A stretch of DNA of 35,116 nt from Chara braunii (lineage: Eukaryota > Streptophyta > Charophyceae > Charales > Characeae). A program made the translations under genes and the position numbers. Numbering within the stretch: the first letter of the stretch is position 1; each line of letters begins with the position of its first letter. Where the stretch lies: assembly GCA_003427395.1 (NCBI GenBank), contig BFEA01000029.1, positions 1,210,156 through 1,245,271 of the forward strand, read 5' to 3'. The notes beneath the pieces are model-generated. The model saw nothing but the letters and a program-made list of their open reading frames with translations, was not told the origin of the DNA and did no database searches. Positions 10,853-20,468 of this stretch are shown here, in pieces.

Positions 10853-10996
10853 ATTAATTCCCCGCCTCTTCCCCCCGTCCCTACCCTTGCAACGACATTG
10901 AAAGGCCACCACCACCAAGACTGCAGCAAGACCGAAGGTCAGTCATCGGGAGGGAGAAAAGCAGGGTATGTGGAAAGGGACAGAAGCAATGACTGA
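10504..10996 (+). other. Proline-rich coding-like stretch with a 32-base C run
   Basis: Overlapping ORFs in two frames read as proline/serine-rich peptide (PPPSSQPPLLL, then PPLPPAPHMV and a polyproline tract). The tract is encoded by the C homopolymer at 10820-10851. It is followed by a basic, polar segment. LINE ORF1 proteins and gag-like proteins can have such N-terminal linkers, and this region is surrounded by LINE debris, but there is no zinc knuckle or RRM to confirm that. It may simply be low-complexity DNA. Confidence 0.25.
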
Positions 10997-11548
10997 TCAG
11001 TACAGGCGCGGTACTCAGAAAAAGCCAGGGCCCCAGGGAACACAAGACATACAAAGAGGGGATTCACCAACTGGCCTACAACGAAGAACAGGTGGCTCAC
11101 CGGCTCATGACAGAAGGCAGGGTAGAAAGATTGCTGATTGCGGCCTGTTCAGCACAGGGGTTGAAGCTCGCCACACTGCACAGGAACAGAGCGGAGTAGT
11201 GGGTGGCTACTCGTGACTGAAGGGGTGGCATCTCACTAGGATCGACTGGGCTAACCCGCGACAGCGTGCAAGTACACCAAGCTATTATTCAGTCTGTAAT
11301 GCGAGCTCCACCAGACGAAGGGCTGCATTCGGTGCTGGGACGTCTCCCTTGTCCGGTGCTGCGCCTCACGAATGGGATCAAGCTTCAGCAACGCTCGAAC
11401 CAACAACTACGACAACAACAGGCTGTTGGTCGAATGAATGGGGGTGTAGCACAGCATTGCTTACAATTGGTTACTAAATCTCCTAACAAGAGTCAGGAGA
11501 CCTGTATATACTATCATTCGCCATTGGTTGTCATGTAGGCAAGTAACT

Positions 11549-11690
11549 CGGTAGCTTGCTGTCATTACAAATGCATGTCTGTTCTTCGTGCAGCAGTCAC
11601 GATACCGTGCTGTGTAGCTTTACCTGCCAAACTTCATTCTGAGTGGGTGAGCCTGGTAGCTTGCTGTCATTGCAATTGCATCTGTTCACA
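11549..11690 (+). repeat. Pair of imperfect direct repeats
   Basis: The block GGTAGCTTGCTGTCATT followed by a CAA.TGCAT word occurs near 11551 and again near 11657, about 106 bases apart, with diverged sequence between. No coding role is visible. The sequence from 11000 to 11549 holds only short ORFs that I do not recognise. Confidence 0.4.
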
Positions 11691-11710
11691 CAAACAACTA
11701 CAACGTTCTG

Positions 11711-11880
11711 CAATGCTGGACCTCTTTCCAGCGGGTTCCGCTCCCCACCAAGATGGAGCCTCCCTGGCGGTGCTACTGGTACCTGCTCTTACCAGCACCC
11801 CTGGCTTCCGCTCGGGCGTTCTCAGGAAGAGGGGGGGGGAGGGGTGGGTTGGGGGGGGGGAATTCGCAAATGATGCTTGA
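11711..11880 (+). repeat. LINE 3'-tail repeat, copy a (+)
   Basis: Carries the window-wide tail signature: ATGCTGGACC...TTTCCAGC (hairpin GCTGGA/TCCAGC at 11715-11732) followed by CTCCCCACCA (11741-11750), then a CTGCTCTTACCAGCACC block shared with the copy at 16.4 kb. It ends in a G-rich run with no preserved A tail. Confidence 0.55.
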
Positions 11881-12013
11881 CATCCCAAGTTTCGGTCACC
11901 GGCCATGGTTCACATTTGGTCCATTTTAAGACATCAACGAAAATCATACACTGCTGCAAAATACAGATCCCACCACCTCCACAGCGCCTCCCAGAAGATC
12001 ACTCTTTATCTTC

Positions 12014-12700
12014 TTTTTTTTTTTTTTTTTTGGAAAACTATACAATGCCGGCGCGTATGAACATCCTCCCCTAGTAGGTGTTCTAGCTGTTCCAATCCTA
12101 TTGGTGGGGAGCCACACCCTGCTGGAAAGCAAGTCCAGCGTCCCATTTCCAAAAATGTACCCTTGAGCTTCCAAAATTGACTGCCCCAGGAGAGCTGGGC
12201 GGTTAGCTGAACAATATATGGGTACAATCTCCGCACGCCACCAGCCTTCGTTTTTCCTGAAATTCAATTTTTGGGAGACAGGCTGTTCCCAGAGCGCCAC
12301 CTAATGGTATCCAGGCTGTCTAATTAGCGGTGACACTCCATCAAATTTCGGGCAGCAACCGTCTCCAGATCATAGCCCTGTTCAGGGGTATACGGCCTGC
12401 CTGCTCACTGCTGAGGCTAGGTGAGATCATGACCCACTAACTACCCCCCACGGCACCACCCTTCTATAATTGGGCTACTTCCTGTGAAGGCTTCATCTAT
12501 TCCGAAGTAGGGAGTGGCCCCTGTTGGCTACCGCCACCTGTGCCCCATTAACCAGCAGTGACATGACCCCAATTAAAAACCAATTTTGAACAAGTATGAT
12601 TCTTCCAGCTAATGCCAACGGTTTTCGGTAGAAATCACTGGTGTGGTGCCTGCCACGACCAAAGAACCACAACATATGACGAAATACAACAGGACCTCCC
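12014..12700 (-). pseudogene. LINE fragment (-) with 3' tail and poly(A), decayed
   Basis: On the minus strand the upstream part reads PLALAGRIILVQNWFLIGVM (about 12550-12625), the RT-thumb block of LINE ORF2. A badly broken middle follows, and then the tail signature with the hairpin GCTGGA/TCCAGC (12121-12139) and the complement of TTGGTGGGGAG (12100-12111). It finishes in an 18-base poly(A), seen as T on the plus strand at 12014-12031. This joins LINE coding remains, tail signature and poly(A) in a single copy. Confidence 0.6.
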
Positions 12701-12865
12701 AACCACTTTTTTTCTGGCCCGGCATGCATGCTGCTTCGCGTTTTGGGGTTCGGCCCAAAACGGCCGGCCGCGGCAGCCAAAAGAAGGTTCATGTTCGTTC
12801 TTTTCTTTGGTGCACAGTGTCTTCCGAGACTCGGCAAGGGAAGGGGCCCGAAAGTCCTGAGAGTG

Positions 12866-12951
12866 TAAGAGCATAGTAATAGCACTTGCTATTGCTGGAA
12901 CGACCATACCTGAAGAAACGTTGTAATCAGCCCAGACTGAACAGATAGAGG
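12866..12951 (-). pseudogene. cox1: Short decayed mitochondrial cox1 fragment (NUMT)
   Basis: Minus-strand residues PLSVQSGLITTFL, then after a small deletion/frameshift VPAIASAITMLL, parallel the cytochrome oxidase subunit 1 segment PLFVWSVLITAFL...LPVLAGAITMLL. The nucleotide run GCTATTACTATGCTCTTA is essentially the cox1 codon string. It is only about 86 bases and more diverged than the other mitochondrial pieces, so it may be older. The call rests on these two blocks being in the right order and orientation. Confidence 0.55.
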
Positions 12952-12959
12952 AAAAGCTG

Positions 12960-13940
12960 TCTGTGGTCATATGTGAGCCACACATGGTGGAAATAAACGT
13001 CATGATAGTGATATCACTGTCGTAGCACCTTATCTTAAGAAAACAGCCGACAAGCGAATACTACGGTGGGCTACCAGATCCACACGGGCCCGGGGGCCTG
13101 GCCGCCCAGCCAGGACAGAGCGACTGGGACCATCCCAGGTCAACCAGGCGAGTCAAACAACAAGTCAAGGTGTCCCCCAACCCCCCTGACGATGGAGTTG
13201 TCTTGCACACTCCAAAAGGTGCCCAAATCCTGTCTTATACTTTTTTTTGGTTCACGTCAGTTTTGGAGGGTCCCAGGGGGGGGGGCGGGGGGGGGGGCTT
13301 GAAAGAGGTTGAAACTTGAAAGGCCTTTAAATGGTGTAAGATGGTTTTCCTTACTTTTTTTTTTTTTTTTTCAAATTCTATGAGGAATTTGGGGGGGGGG
13401 AGGGGGGGGGGTGTTAAACCACCAGTGCTTGGCTCAGCTATGGGCCGCGGGCTTGTCCCATTAGCGTGCCGAACGGTCTTTCACATGAACGGCCGGTCGG
13501 TGAGAATTGCGACGTAGAAAGGCAAGAACCAAAAAAAAAAAAAACTACTTCTTTATTAAGTTGGGCGGGGGTCGTGGTCACATAAGGTTCTTGGTGGAAT
13601 GATTCTTACTATTTCAGTTAGATTCTGGATGTTGTTTTTTTCTGTTCTTGTTTCTTTTCTGTTTTTCTTAGATTCCCCTGCCACCAAGGCAGGGCATATC
13701 CCATGATCTACTGAACCGCCCTCTTCGAGGGCATACTCACAATTACACAGACAAACATATGTAACTAATTTCAGGGCCAAATTCGTGTTCCTTTTTTTTT
13801 CCTTTGAGATTCGTTTCCCTTTTTTTTTTTTTTTTTTTGTTCATCTTGGATTCCGACAAGAACGCCAGGCTGCTGACACGCCCAAACTGCGACGTGCTCA
13901 CACTAGACACTCAGGAGAATGCATCCAACTGCTTTCACGT
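12960..13940. other. No recognisable gene; G runs and T runs
   Basis: Contains G homopolymers (about 13276-13299 and 13391-13412), several T runs and one half-site of the GGGCATACTCAC terminal motif at 13728-13740. No ORF has recognisable motifs. Confidence 0.45.
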
Positions 13941-13957
13941 CCCCAGAGTTTTTTTTT

Positions 13958-14029
13958 TTTTTTTTTTTTCAAGTGCTCCCCCCAGCCTCGGCCTTTTTTT
14001 TTTTTCAAGTGCTCCCCCCAGCCTCGGCC
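13958..14029 (+). repeat. 36-base tandem duplication
   Basis: Two exact or near-exact copies of a T-run plus CAAGTGCTCCCCCCAGCC unit, at 13958-13993 and 13994-14029. A similar local duplication (AAAAAAGCAAAAAGAAAA) occurs at about 14222-14260. Confidence 0.85.
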
Positions 14030-14313
14030 CATCCAGCTACTGGTACTGCCAGGCCATACCGGTCGCTGGAGGCTCGGAATTGATAGCTGGGCCAAACCTC
14101 GTACAGCTATTTTTCTTCGATGCAGCCATGAACCCACCACGTCGGACGGAGGTCGGAGCACTGAATGACCGGTACGAAAGAAAAAAAAGAAGAAAAAAAC
14201 TCCCCAAGGTAAAGTGCAAATAAAAAAGCAAAAAGAAAAATAAAAAAGCAAAAAGAAAACCAACGGGAAAAAACGGGCGCGGCAGGGAGGGGGGGGGGAA
14301 GAAAGAAAGAAAG

Positions 14314-14318
<5 letters not shown>

Positions 14319-14377
<59 letters not shown>

Positions 14378-14412
14378 CCTACAATTTCTAGTGACAATCC
14401 GCGCAAAGCGCC

Positions 14413-14443
<31 letters not shown>
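14319..14443. repeat. Facing (GA)n and (CT)n microsatellites
   Basis: A GA run of about 55 bases (14319-14373) is followed 41 bases later by a CT run (14415-14443). The two are complementary and could form a long hairpin. This invites assembly error and slippage. Confidence 0.9.
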
Positions 14444-14445
<2 letters not shown>

Positions 14446-14464
14446 CGCGACCCAAAGATGGAAA

Positions 14465-15175
14465 ATGCAAAACGGCCATCTTAGTCTTTCACAGCTCGAA
14501 CAGCAAGGAAGGGCGCTTCCCTGGTGCCGAGGTTGCCGACAGAACTTCCCCGGCCATAGGCGCTCCGAGACGATTGAGCACATCTTCCTCCAGTGCCCTG
14601 GAGCAGTCCTGTTATGGAGGTGGTGGGATAGGATCTGGCAGCACATCGTCCCAGGCTCCGTATGGCCATGGGAATGGCGAGCGATCTTGTTAGGGCACTA
14701 CGCCCCCTCTCAGGACAACACCTTTGTAGCCAACATGTTCACTCTCGGTAGGCGCACCATCCTATGGACCATATGGTGGCGACGATGCATCCTGGAACTG
14801 GAAGGGGCAAGGGTGGAGGCGGGGGAAGTCACAGAACAGATCAGACTGCTCTTCCAGCATGAGATAGCAGCGCAATGGCAGACAGTCAAGGAGAATCTAG
14901 ATCAGCTGCACCGCAGAAGGGACATTAAGAACAATATCTCCCGTTTCTGTGAGCATTGGCTGGGCAGGGAAAGGGAGGGCTGGGTTGCGAAGTTGAGCTG
15001 GACGGGTGATAGGCTGGGCCAGCAGAACGAAGAACAAGGAGCGGAACGCAACTACCACCTTCACTTCAAGGACTGGACCACGGTGAATCCCGGCGAACAG
15101 CTAAGACCCGCACAGGATTTTGATGATCCCTTCCCCCCCCACTCTCTGGCCCTGGAGGAATATCTGGGGACCTAG
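14465..15175 (+). pseudogene. LINE ORF2 C-terminal fragment with intact zf-RVT, open for 236 codons
   Basis: The open frame starts right after the CT microsatellite, so the copy is 5'-truncated and the ATG is fortuitous. Residues 21-44 hold the zf-RVT signature: Cys21-x2-Cys24, then ETIEHIFLQC with His39 and Cys44. After that come LLWRWWDRIW, a NMFTLGRRTILWTIWWRRC block and a charged C-terminus ending EEYLGT. In this superfamily the region follows the reverse transcriptase and is thought to bind RNA. It is the best preserved LINE piece in the window and is followed by the tail repeat. It aligns by eye with the minus-strand copy at 17 kb. Confidence 0.8.
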
Positions 15176-15266
15176 AATCAGACCCGGTTTCCAGCACATT
15201 GGCGTCATCCGCATGAATGTATTGCTCTGCAAAGATGTATTTAAGGGACGCTGGACCCGGTTTCCA
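15176..15266 (+). repeat. LINE 3'-tail repeat, copies b/b', running into the gap
   Basis: Directly after the LINE stop codon comes ACCCGGTTTCCAGCACATTGG (15181-15201, partly matching the tail signature), then GGGACGCTGGACCCGGTTTC (15246-15265), which runs into the N gap. The tail motif is thus present twice within 90 bases. Its position just downstream of the ORF2 stop is the best evidence that the dispersed tail belongs to this LINE family. Confidence 0.6.
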
Positions 15267-16031
15267 NNNNNNNNNNNNNNNNNNNNNNNNNNNNNNNNNN
15301 NNNNNNNNNNNNNNNNNNNNNNNNNNNNNNNNNNNNNNNNNNNNNNNNNNNNNNNNNNNNNNNNNNNNNNNNNNNNNNNNNNNNNNNNNNNNNNNNNNNN
15401 NNNNNNNNNNNNNNNNNNNNNNNNNNNNNNNNNNNNNNNNNNNNNNNNNNNNNNNNNNNNNNNNNNNNNNNNNNNNNNNNNNNNNNNNNNNNNNNNNNNN
15501 NNNNNNNNNNNNNNNNNNNNNNNNNNNNNNNNNNNNNNNNNNNNNNNNNNNNNNNNNNNNNNNNNNNNNNNNNNNNNNNNNNNNNNNNNNNNNNNNNNNN
15601 NNNNNNNNNNNNNNNNNNNNNNNNNNNNNNNNNNNNNNNNNNNNNNNNNNNNNNNNNNNNNNNNNNNNNNNNNNNNNNNNNNNNNNNNNNNNNNNNNNNN
15701 NNNNNNNNNNNNNNNNNNNNNNNNNNNNNNNNNNNNNNNNNNNNNNNNNNNNNNNNNNNNNNNNNNNNNNNNNNNNNNNNNNNNNNNNNNNNNNNNNNNN
15801 NNNNNNNNNNNNNNNNNNNNNNNNNNNNNNNNNNNNNNNNNNNNNNNNNNNNNNNNNNNNNNNNNNNNNNNNNNNNNNNNNNNNNNNNNNNNNNNNNNNN
15901 NNNNNNNNNNNNNNNNNNNNNNNNNNNNNNNNNNNNNNNNNNNNNNNNNNNNNNNNNNNNNNNNNNNNNNNNNNNNNNNNNNNNNNNNNNNNNNNNNNNN
16001 NNNNNNNNNNNNNNNNNNNNNNNNNNNNNNN
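15267..16031. other. Assembly gap (765 N)
   Basis: Unbroken run of N. The flanking sequence is the LINE tail on the left and the repeat shared with 20.15 kb on the right. ORFs drawn across it are meaningless. Confidence 1.
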
Positions 16032-16170
16032 GGCCTCGCTCCACTACTCTCGACGTGCGCAGAAGAGAGTGAATCCTCTGCTAAAACATGGAAAGATAAA
16101 TTGCCATACTTTTTGTCGTCTGTGCCTGTCAAGAATAGTGGAGCGACACCCGTAGCCAATCTACTGACAT
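16032..16170 (+). repeat. Dispersed repeat, copy 1 (paired with 20151-20290)
   Basis: The sequence GGCCTCGCTCCACTACTCTC, then a GTGC..A..GAG.GTGAATC word and AACATGGAAAGAT, is repeated with about 75-80 percent identity by eye at 20151-20290. Both copies carry a CACTACTCTC-type block and its rough reverse complement further along, so each can fold back. Confidence 0.55.
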
Positions 16171-16227
16171 TGTAATCCCCTCGGACGGCAGAGGTACCGG
16201 CCGTTCGACCACCTCGACAAACGTGCC

Positions 16228-16228
16228 G

Positions 16229-16259
<31 letters not shown>

Positions 16260-16290
16260 GCGCGTGTGTGTGTGTGTGTGTGTGTGTGTG
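16228..16290 (+). repeat. (TC)n and (TG)n microsatellites
   Basis: TC run at 16228-16257 followed by a TG run at 16263-16290. Confidence 0.95.
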
Positions 16291-16355
16291 CCCATAGCCA
16301 ATTTATCGACGATGTCTGTGGCGTACATACCTGCCATGCACCCACCTTGATGAAT

Positions 16356-16366
<11 letters not shown>

Positions 16367-16395
<29 letters not shown>

Positions 16396-16520
16396 CGCAC
16401 CCTCTCCAGTGCTAGCGGTGCTGATAAGAGCAGACACCGCTAGCACGCCAGCACCTGGGGGGAGGCGCCATCGATTGGTGGGGAGCATCACCTGCTGGAA
16501 AACGGGTCCAGCATCCCATT
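16367..16520 (-). repeat. LINE 3'-tail repeat, copy c (-), with poly(A)
   Basis: Minus strand: ATGGGATGCTGGACCCG (ending near 16503), the hairpin GCTGGA/TCCAGC (16494-16512), TGCTCCCCACCAATCGAT (about 16474-16491), the CTGCTCTTATCAGCACC block, then 27 A (plus-strand T at 16367-16393). Little or no LINE coding sequence is attached, as expected for a short 5'-truncated copy or for a SINE that borrowed the LINE tail. Confidence 0.6.
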
Positions 16521-16988
16521 CATGGACAATCAGAGCATATCGGAAAAACAGAGGGGCGGGGTATTCCTGCCAGCATTGATTACCCTGGGATCCAGGGCAT
16601 TGACTGAGCAGGATGCTGGAGGGAACCTCTTCACCTTGAACCTGCCGCCAGATACCTGCTACTACATACTGCTTCCTCCCTTCCCCTACCTTTTGAGATC
16701 TCCCACCTCTATTGATGCTGTTGGCTCACTCACTCCACACCATACCATTGCATGTCAATCATGGTCAGCTGAGGGGGAGGGAAGGGATCAGAAAAGTCTG
16801 AGGGTGGCCGGAACGGGATCCTTTGGTCCACCGTTGTCCAATTCCTGAAGCAGATTTTACAGTCTCACTTGATCTTCTCCTGGTTTCCTTCCTGGGCGCA
16901 ACATCCGTCCCGTCTGACGAAGGCGATCTGGCCTCCATTCTCGCTGCCCATCCAGTCCCCTGAACACTGTTGAATATTAAGTTTTATA
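16521..16988. other. No recognisable gene
   Basis: Sits between the LINE tail and the minus-strand LINE fragment. It holds one 108-codon ORF (16522-16848, +) without motifs and is probably LINE-derived or unrelated spacer. Confidence 0.35.
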
Positions 16989-18069
16989 TCATTTGGTGTC
17001 AGGAACAGATCCAGCTGATTTTTTACTTTCTGCCATTGTGCCGTGAGATCTTGATGAACACACCATATCCGTCATTTCCTCCCCGGCTATTCGGACCCCC
17101 TCCATGGCATGTATACAGCGTCTCCTCCAGATGGCCCACATGACAGCTCTCATCCCTATCTTGAACATGTTTTCGAATGTACTGTTTGAGGGGGAAGTCC
17201 ATGTCTCACATAGAACCGCCCTCCAGTCCCAGGGCCACGTAGAGCCAGAGTCCAACAGGTTCAACATTCTGTCCCACCATCGCCAGGTAAGGACAGCCCC
17301 CCATACACTACAAGAATATGTGTTCAATTGTTTCTGGGATCTTGCAGGAGAGGAACGCCGTGTGGCACAACTTACACCACGGGAGCGCCAGGCCTTTCTG
17401 TTCCAGGTAGGTGCGATCTATTCACCAATCATCGGTGGAGAGGCAGCGGTGTTCTATCTGCCACTGCAGTGAGGCCAGCTTTGCCGGTCTGGCTCGTGTG
17501 AGGGCGAACCATCGAATAGGGCGGATAGCGTCAACCCTCATATTCAAATGAGACCTCCAGCGGGCCTTTACAATGTCTTTCAAGTTAACTCTGGGCCGTA
17601 GTAAACAGTACGAGGCCTTCGCAGATAAGCAAGAAAGCTTTACATTCTTAGTCACCCGGGTTCTTCGTGCAGGGGACCACTGCCACTCCTCAGGGTCAAA
17701 GGGGAGGTCTGCAAGACAGGTCTCCGGCCGGTATGCTATCCATTCTTCCTTACTTTGTAACACCCGGATCCTGTGCAGGATCCGTAATGAGATGCTATCC
17801 ATTGTTCCGCCACCATCTCATTTCGTCCGGGTTGTATCTGGTTAACACATTGCCTGTTCCTTTATAAAAGAGATTAACCAGCACTTCATCCACGCGTACC
17901 TCTACGACGGTCCCTATGCTCTCCGGGGCTCCCGGAGAGGCAACCCAATCCCCTTCCATTAGGCTCGGTCCCTTGAGCAAAATGCGCAATCGAGTTGGAT
18001 GGCAAAGATCAGCTGTTCCAGATTTCTTTCTATGCAGTGACAGTGTTTCAGTACTGTCCTCATCTGTGG
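16989..18069 (-). pseudogene. LINE ORF2 C-terminal fragment (-), second part of a copy split by cox3
   Basis: Minus-strand blocks in order: GDWVASPGAPESIGT (about 17930), VLVNLFYKGTGNVLTRYNPD (about 17840), EEWIAYRPETCLADLPFDPE (about 17720), ALPWCKLC with PETIEHIFL then a TAG stop and a frameshift (about 17310-17395), and finally AVLTWRWWDRM and NMFKIGMRAVMWAIWRRRC (17040-17300). The last part parallels LLWRWWDRIW and NMFTLGRRTILWTIWWRRC of the fragment at 14.5 kb, so both are the same LINE clade. The zinc knuckle (CKLC...H) is kept, but the frame is broken. Confidence 0.75.
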
Positions 18070-18249
18070 TCAGAAGTACTGTTTTTTGTAGCTTTTTTTT
18101 GGACTTTCTTTCATTCAAGTCTGGCGCCTACCGTAGAAATTGGAGCTATTTGGCCTCCAAAAGGTATTGATGTGTTAGATCCTTGGGGAATCCCCTTTCT
18201 AAATACTCTTATTCTACTTTCATCTGGAGCTGCTGTAACTTGGGCTCAT
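18070..18249 (+). pseudogene. cox3: Mitochondrial cox3 fragment in the nucleus (NUMT), inside a LINE
   Basis: In frame from 18070: [58 protein letters not shown] and AH. This is the highly conserved central part of cytochrome c oxidase subunit 3. It is 60 codons without a stop or frameshift, so it is the youngest-looking mitochondrial piece here. Both flanks are LINE sequence in the opposite orientation. The full gene has about 265 codons. Confidence 0.92.
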
Positions 18250-18570
18250 CCCAGATGTACTTACCTTTCTTGACCCAGCTGCCCCAGGGGGAGTCCGCGC
18301 TGCAGTAAATATCCTTCATTTCCGATCCGTGATATTGCAGTTCCCAAACAGGGGTTGTCTAGCTACCTCCCAACTGGTTGGCCAGGGTTTGTCTGGTAGC
18401 GGGAGCTGGCGCCAAGCTCTCAAGCAGCGGATCCAGAAATCGTCCATGGCATGGTCGCAATGGGCCGCGCCTCGGCACGAGGTTCTGGTCAGTACGGGGG
18501 AATCGTGGTATGGACCAGAAGCCATCTTCCAGCCAAGTCACCGTTTTTCCTAAATTTTTGAACTTCTTTC
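18250..18570 (-). pseudogene. LINE ORF2 fragment (-), first part of the copy split by cox3
   Basis: Minus-strand residues LRAWRQLPLPDKPWPTSWEV, then ARQPLFGNCNITDRKG, then in another frame [14 protein letters not shown], match the LINE region that precedes the zinc knuckle (compare VLDKPLFNTPRI and WVPRGV...KDIWD in the copy at the window start). The sequence stops at the cox3 fragment and resumes on its other side. Sequence upstream to about 18770 may belong to the same copy. Confidence 0.65.
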
Positions 18571-18811
18571 TTTTTGAGGGGGTGGGACATGGGCCTGAAC
18601 CCTGCCTGCCCCAGTTGCCTGGCTGGTCATCCAGAGCAGGTCCCATGCCGGGTTTGGGCACCTGGGCGGCACGGCTGGTAGCCCAGATAATACGGGTACA
18701 GCCACACTTGCACTTTCCAGAATACATCTGATTGCAATTACAGCATACCAGGATGAATCTGACCGCAATCACGTCCAAAGCTTTGCAGAAAAGGCCCTCT
18801 TATGCCCTAAA

Positions 18812-18890
18812 AGGGCATACTCGCACTAGGCCCTCAAAATTGCAAAATCACGATCTGCCCGTTCATTCCGGCCTAGTGTGAGTATGCTCT
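18812..18890. mobile_element. MITE-like element 1 (79 bp) with GGGCATACTC terminal inverted repeats
   Basis: Left end AGGGCATACTCGCACTAGGC, right end the reverse complement of AGAGCATACTCACACTAGGC: about 18 of 20 positions pair. The interior is short and non-coding. A 3-base TAA flanks both sides loosely, but the target duplication is ambiguous. It shares its ends with the elements at 19012 and 21103. Confidence 0.6.
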
Positions 18891-19011
18891 AAGAATAGCA
18901 AATTCACACTCAACATTTTAGATATTATATATGAGAATATTTCCGTTCTACTTCAGTTTCAAAAGAATAATTGGTTTTCGTCCGCGTAAATCTGTCATAC
19001 TATTCTGAACA

Positions 19012-19135
19012 AGGGCATACTCACACTACCACTATCGTAAATTATATACCTGACCCCATTTACGGCCTGACTTGTATGCGTCTGGCCACAATTCCCTCCA
19101 GAAACCAGTGAAACATGCTAGTGTGAATATGCCCT
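19012..19135. mobile_element. MITE-like element 2 (124 bp), same terminal motif
   Basis: Left end AGGGCATACTCACACTA, right end the reverse complement of AGGGCATATTCACACTA, with one mismatch. The interior is AT-rich, non-coding and unlike element 1. No clear target-site duplication. Confidence 0.6.
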
Positions 19136-19860
19136 GAGATTCTTATACACCATACGCCAGTTCGCCTGAAAGTGTTCTTCTATCACTTTTTTTTTTTTCT
19201 CTTTTTTGCATTTTTCAAAAAATCCTTGAACTCCTAACTCATCTCTTCCTAGTCGGTATTAATTTACAAAAATCCAAAACCGTAACCCAAAAAACAGTCT
19301 TTGTGATTGATCAAGCAAATTCATGTATAGCAGTGTAGCACGCAATATCAGATTTTCTCATTACGCGTTATATCAGTCATACACAATATTTTATTCAGTC
19401 CAACTGCCTCCAACAAATCAATTGATATTTCATCCAGCTGCAGCTTTATTTTGTCGATGAGACACTTATGTTCACTGCGAGCATGGCCATTATTTTTATT
19501 CCACATTTTCAGAATCTTTACTATCCTACAGAGCCCTACCTAAGGACACGACCCCCCAAAAAAAACTCAAAGACATGAAGAGATTGTCAGCCAAATATTT
19601 TTCCAGACTTTTTGAAGTCAGCCAGCAAAATTTTCCATCTCCTATTAATCGCTAACTTCGTTTCATCAACTAAAAAAATAAACTGCGGACAATGGCAATC
19701 AATTTGAATCAAACCCATAGCCCTGCCTGCAATGCAAACAAACCACTACCACCATTCCCAGCCCATTTCTCTCTTCCCACAAGGCCATTATCGCACACGA
19801 GTCAGATTATTTTTCACCAGCGCAAAGCGGATCATTGGACCCGCCTCCCTCGATAACGAT
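19136..19860. other. AT-rich stretch, no recognisable gene
   Basis: Short ORFs only. Nothing matches a family I know. A T run lies at 19188-19202. Confidence 0.4.
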
Positions 19861-20290
19861 AACAATGAGAAGGTCGACAGAGTCACCATAGTAGGGGAAC
19901 TGAAGGGCGGCACTCACGAGTGGATGGCAGACGGCGCGGCCTCTCCACAACCGGATTTCCGGAAATGCCGGCCGAAGCCTGAATCTCTGCTGGGAGAACG
20001 ATATGTTCATGAGCAAATTTTGAAGCAAATTTTGCAACCTTACCAAGGTGGTTTCGGACAGCAAATTTTGCCGTGGAGCCATAAATCGTGGAACGCGGGA
20101 AAAAGAGGCTCGGAAGTTGTCGCGGTCATTCTTCTTGTATATTCCAGCCATCGGGCCTTGCTGCACTACTCTCCAAATGTGCAAAACGAGAATGAATCTT
20201 TTGCTAGAACGTGGAAAGATGCACCCCCATTTTTTTGTCTTGTGTGCATGTGGAGAGTGGTGCAGGAGGCGCATTATCAGCTAAATACAT
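19861..20290 (+). repeat. Dispersed repeat, longest copy
   Basis: The left part (GAGAAGGTCGACAGAGTCAC, then CCGGATTTCCGGAAA and CTCTGCTGGGAGA) is repeated in diverged form at 30193-30330. The right part (20151-20290) is repeated at 16032-16170. The two partners thus overlap different parts of this copy, which defines one element of at least 430 bases. A 186-codon ORF covers it, but the homologous copies do not keep a frame, so it is not a conserved protein. AGCAAATTTTG occurs three times near 20012-20070. Confidence 0.5.
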
Positions 20291-20409
20291 GACGAATTGG
20301 TTGAAATAAGCTCATCACTCAAGCTGAGCTGCGTATACTGAACACAGTGAAAGGGCCATAAACCACCAGTACATCTGAGAATTCCGAGTCTCTTTTTTGG
20401 CGAGGCTGA

Positions 20410-20410
<1 letters not shown>

Positions 20411-20465
<55 letters not shown>
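20411..20465 (+). repeat. 55-base C homopolymer
   Basis: Uninterrupted C run. The length may be an assembly artefact. Confidence 0.95.

Positions 20466-20468
<3 letters not shown>

Noticed and set aside
13898-14646. Long minus-strand ORFs rich in SLSLSL and Phe/Lys
   Set aside because: They are read through the GA/CT microsatellites and T runs; the repeats create the open frame.
15101-16345. ORFs of 267-414 codons across the N gap
   Set aside because: Mostly unknown bases; no evidence of continuity.
19732-20292. 186-codon ORF as a real gene
   Set aside because: Covered by a dispersed repeat whose other copies do not keep the frame.
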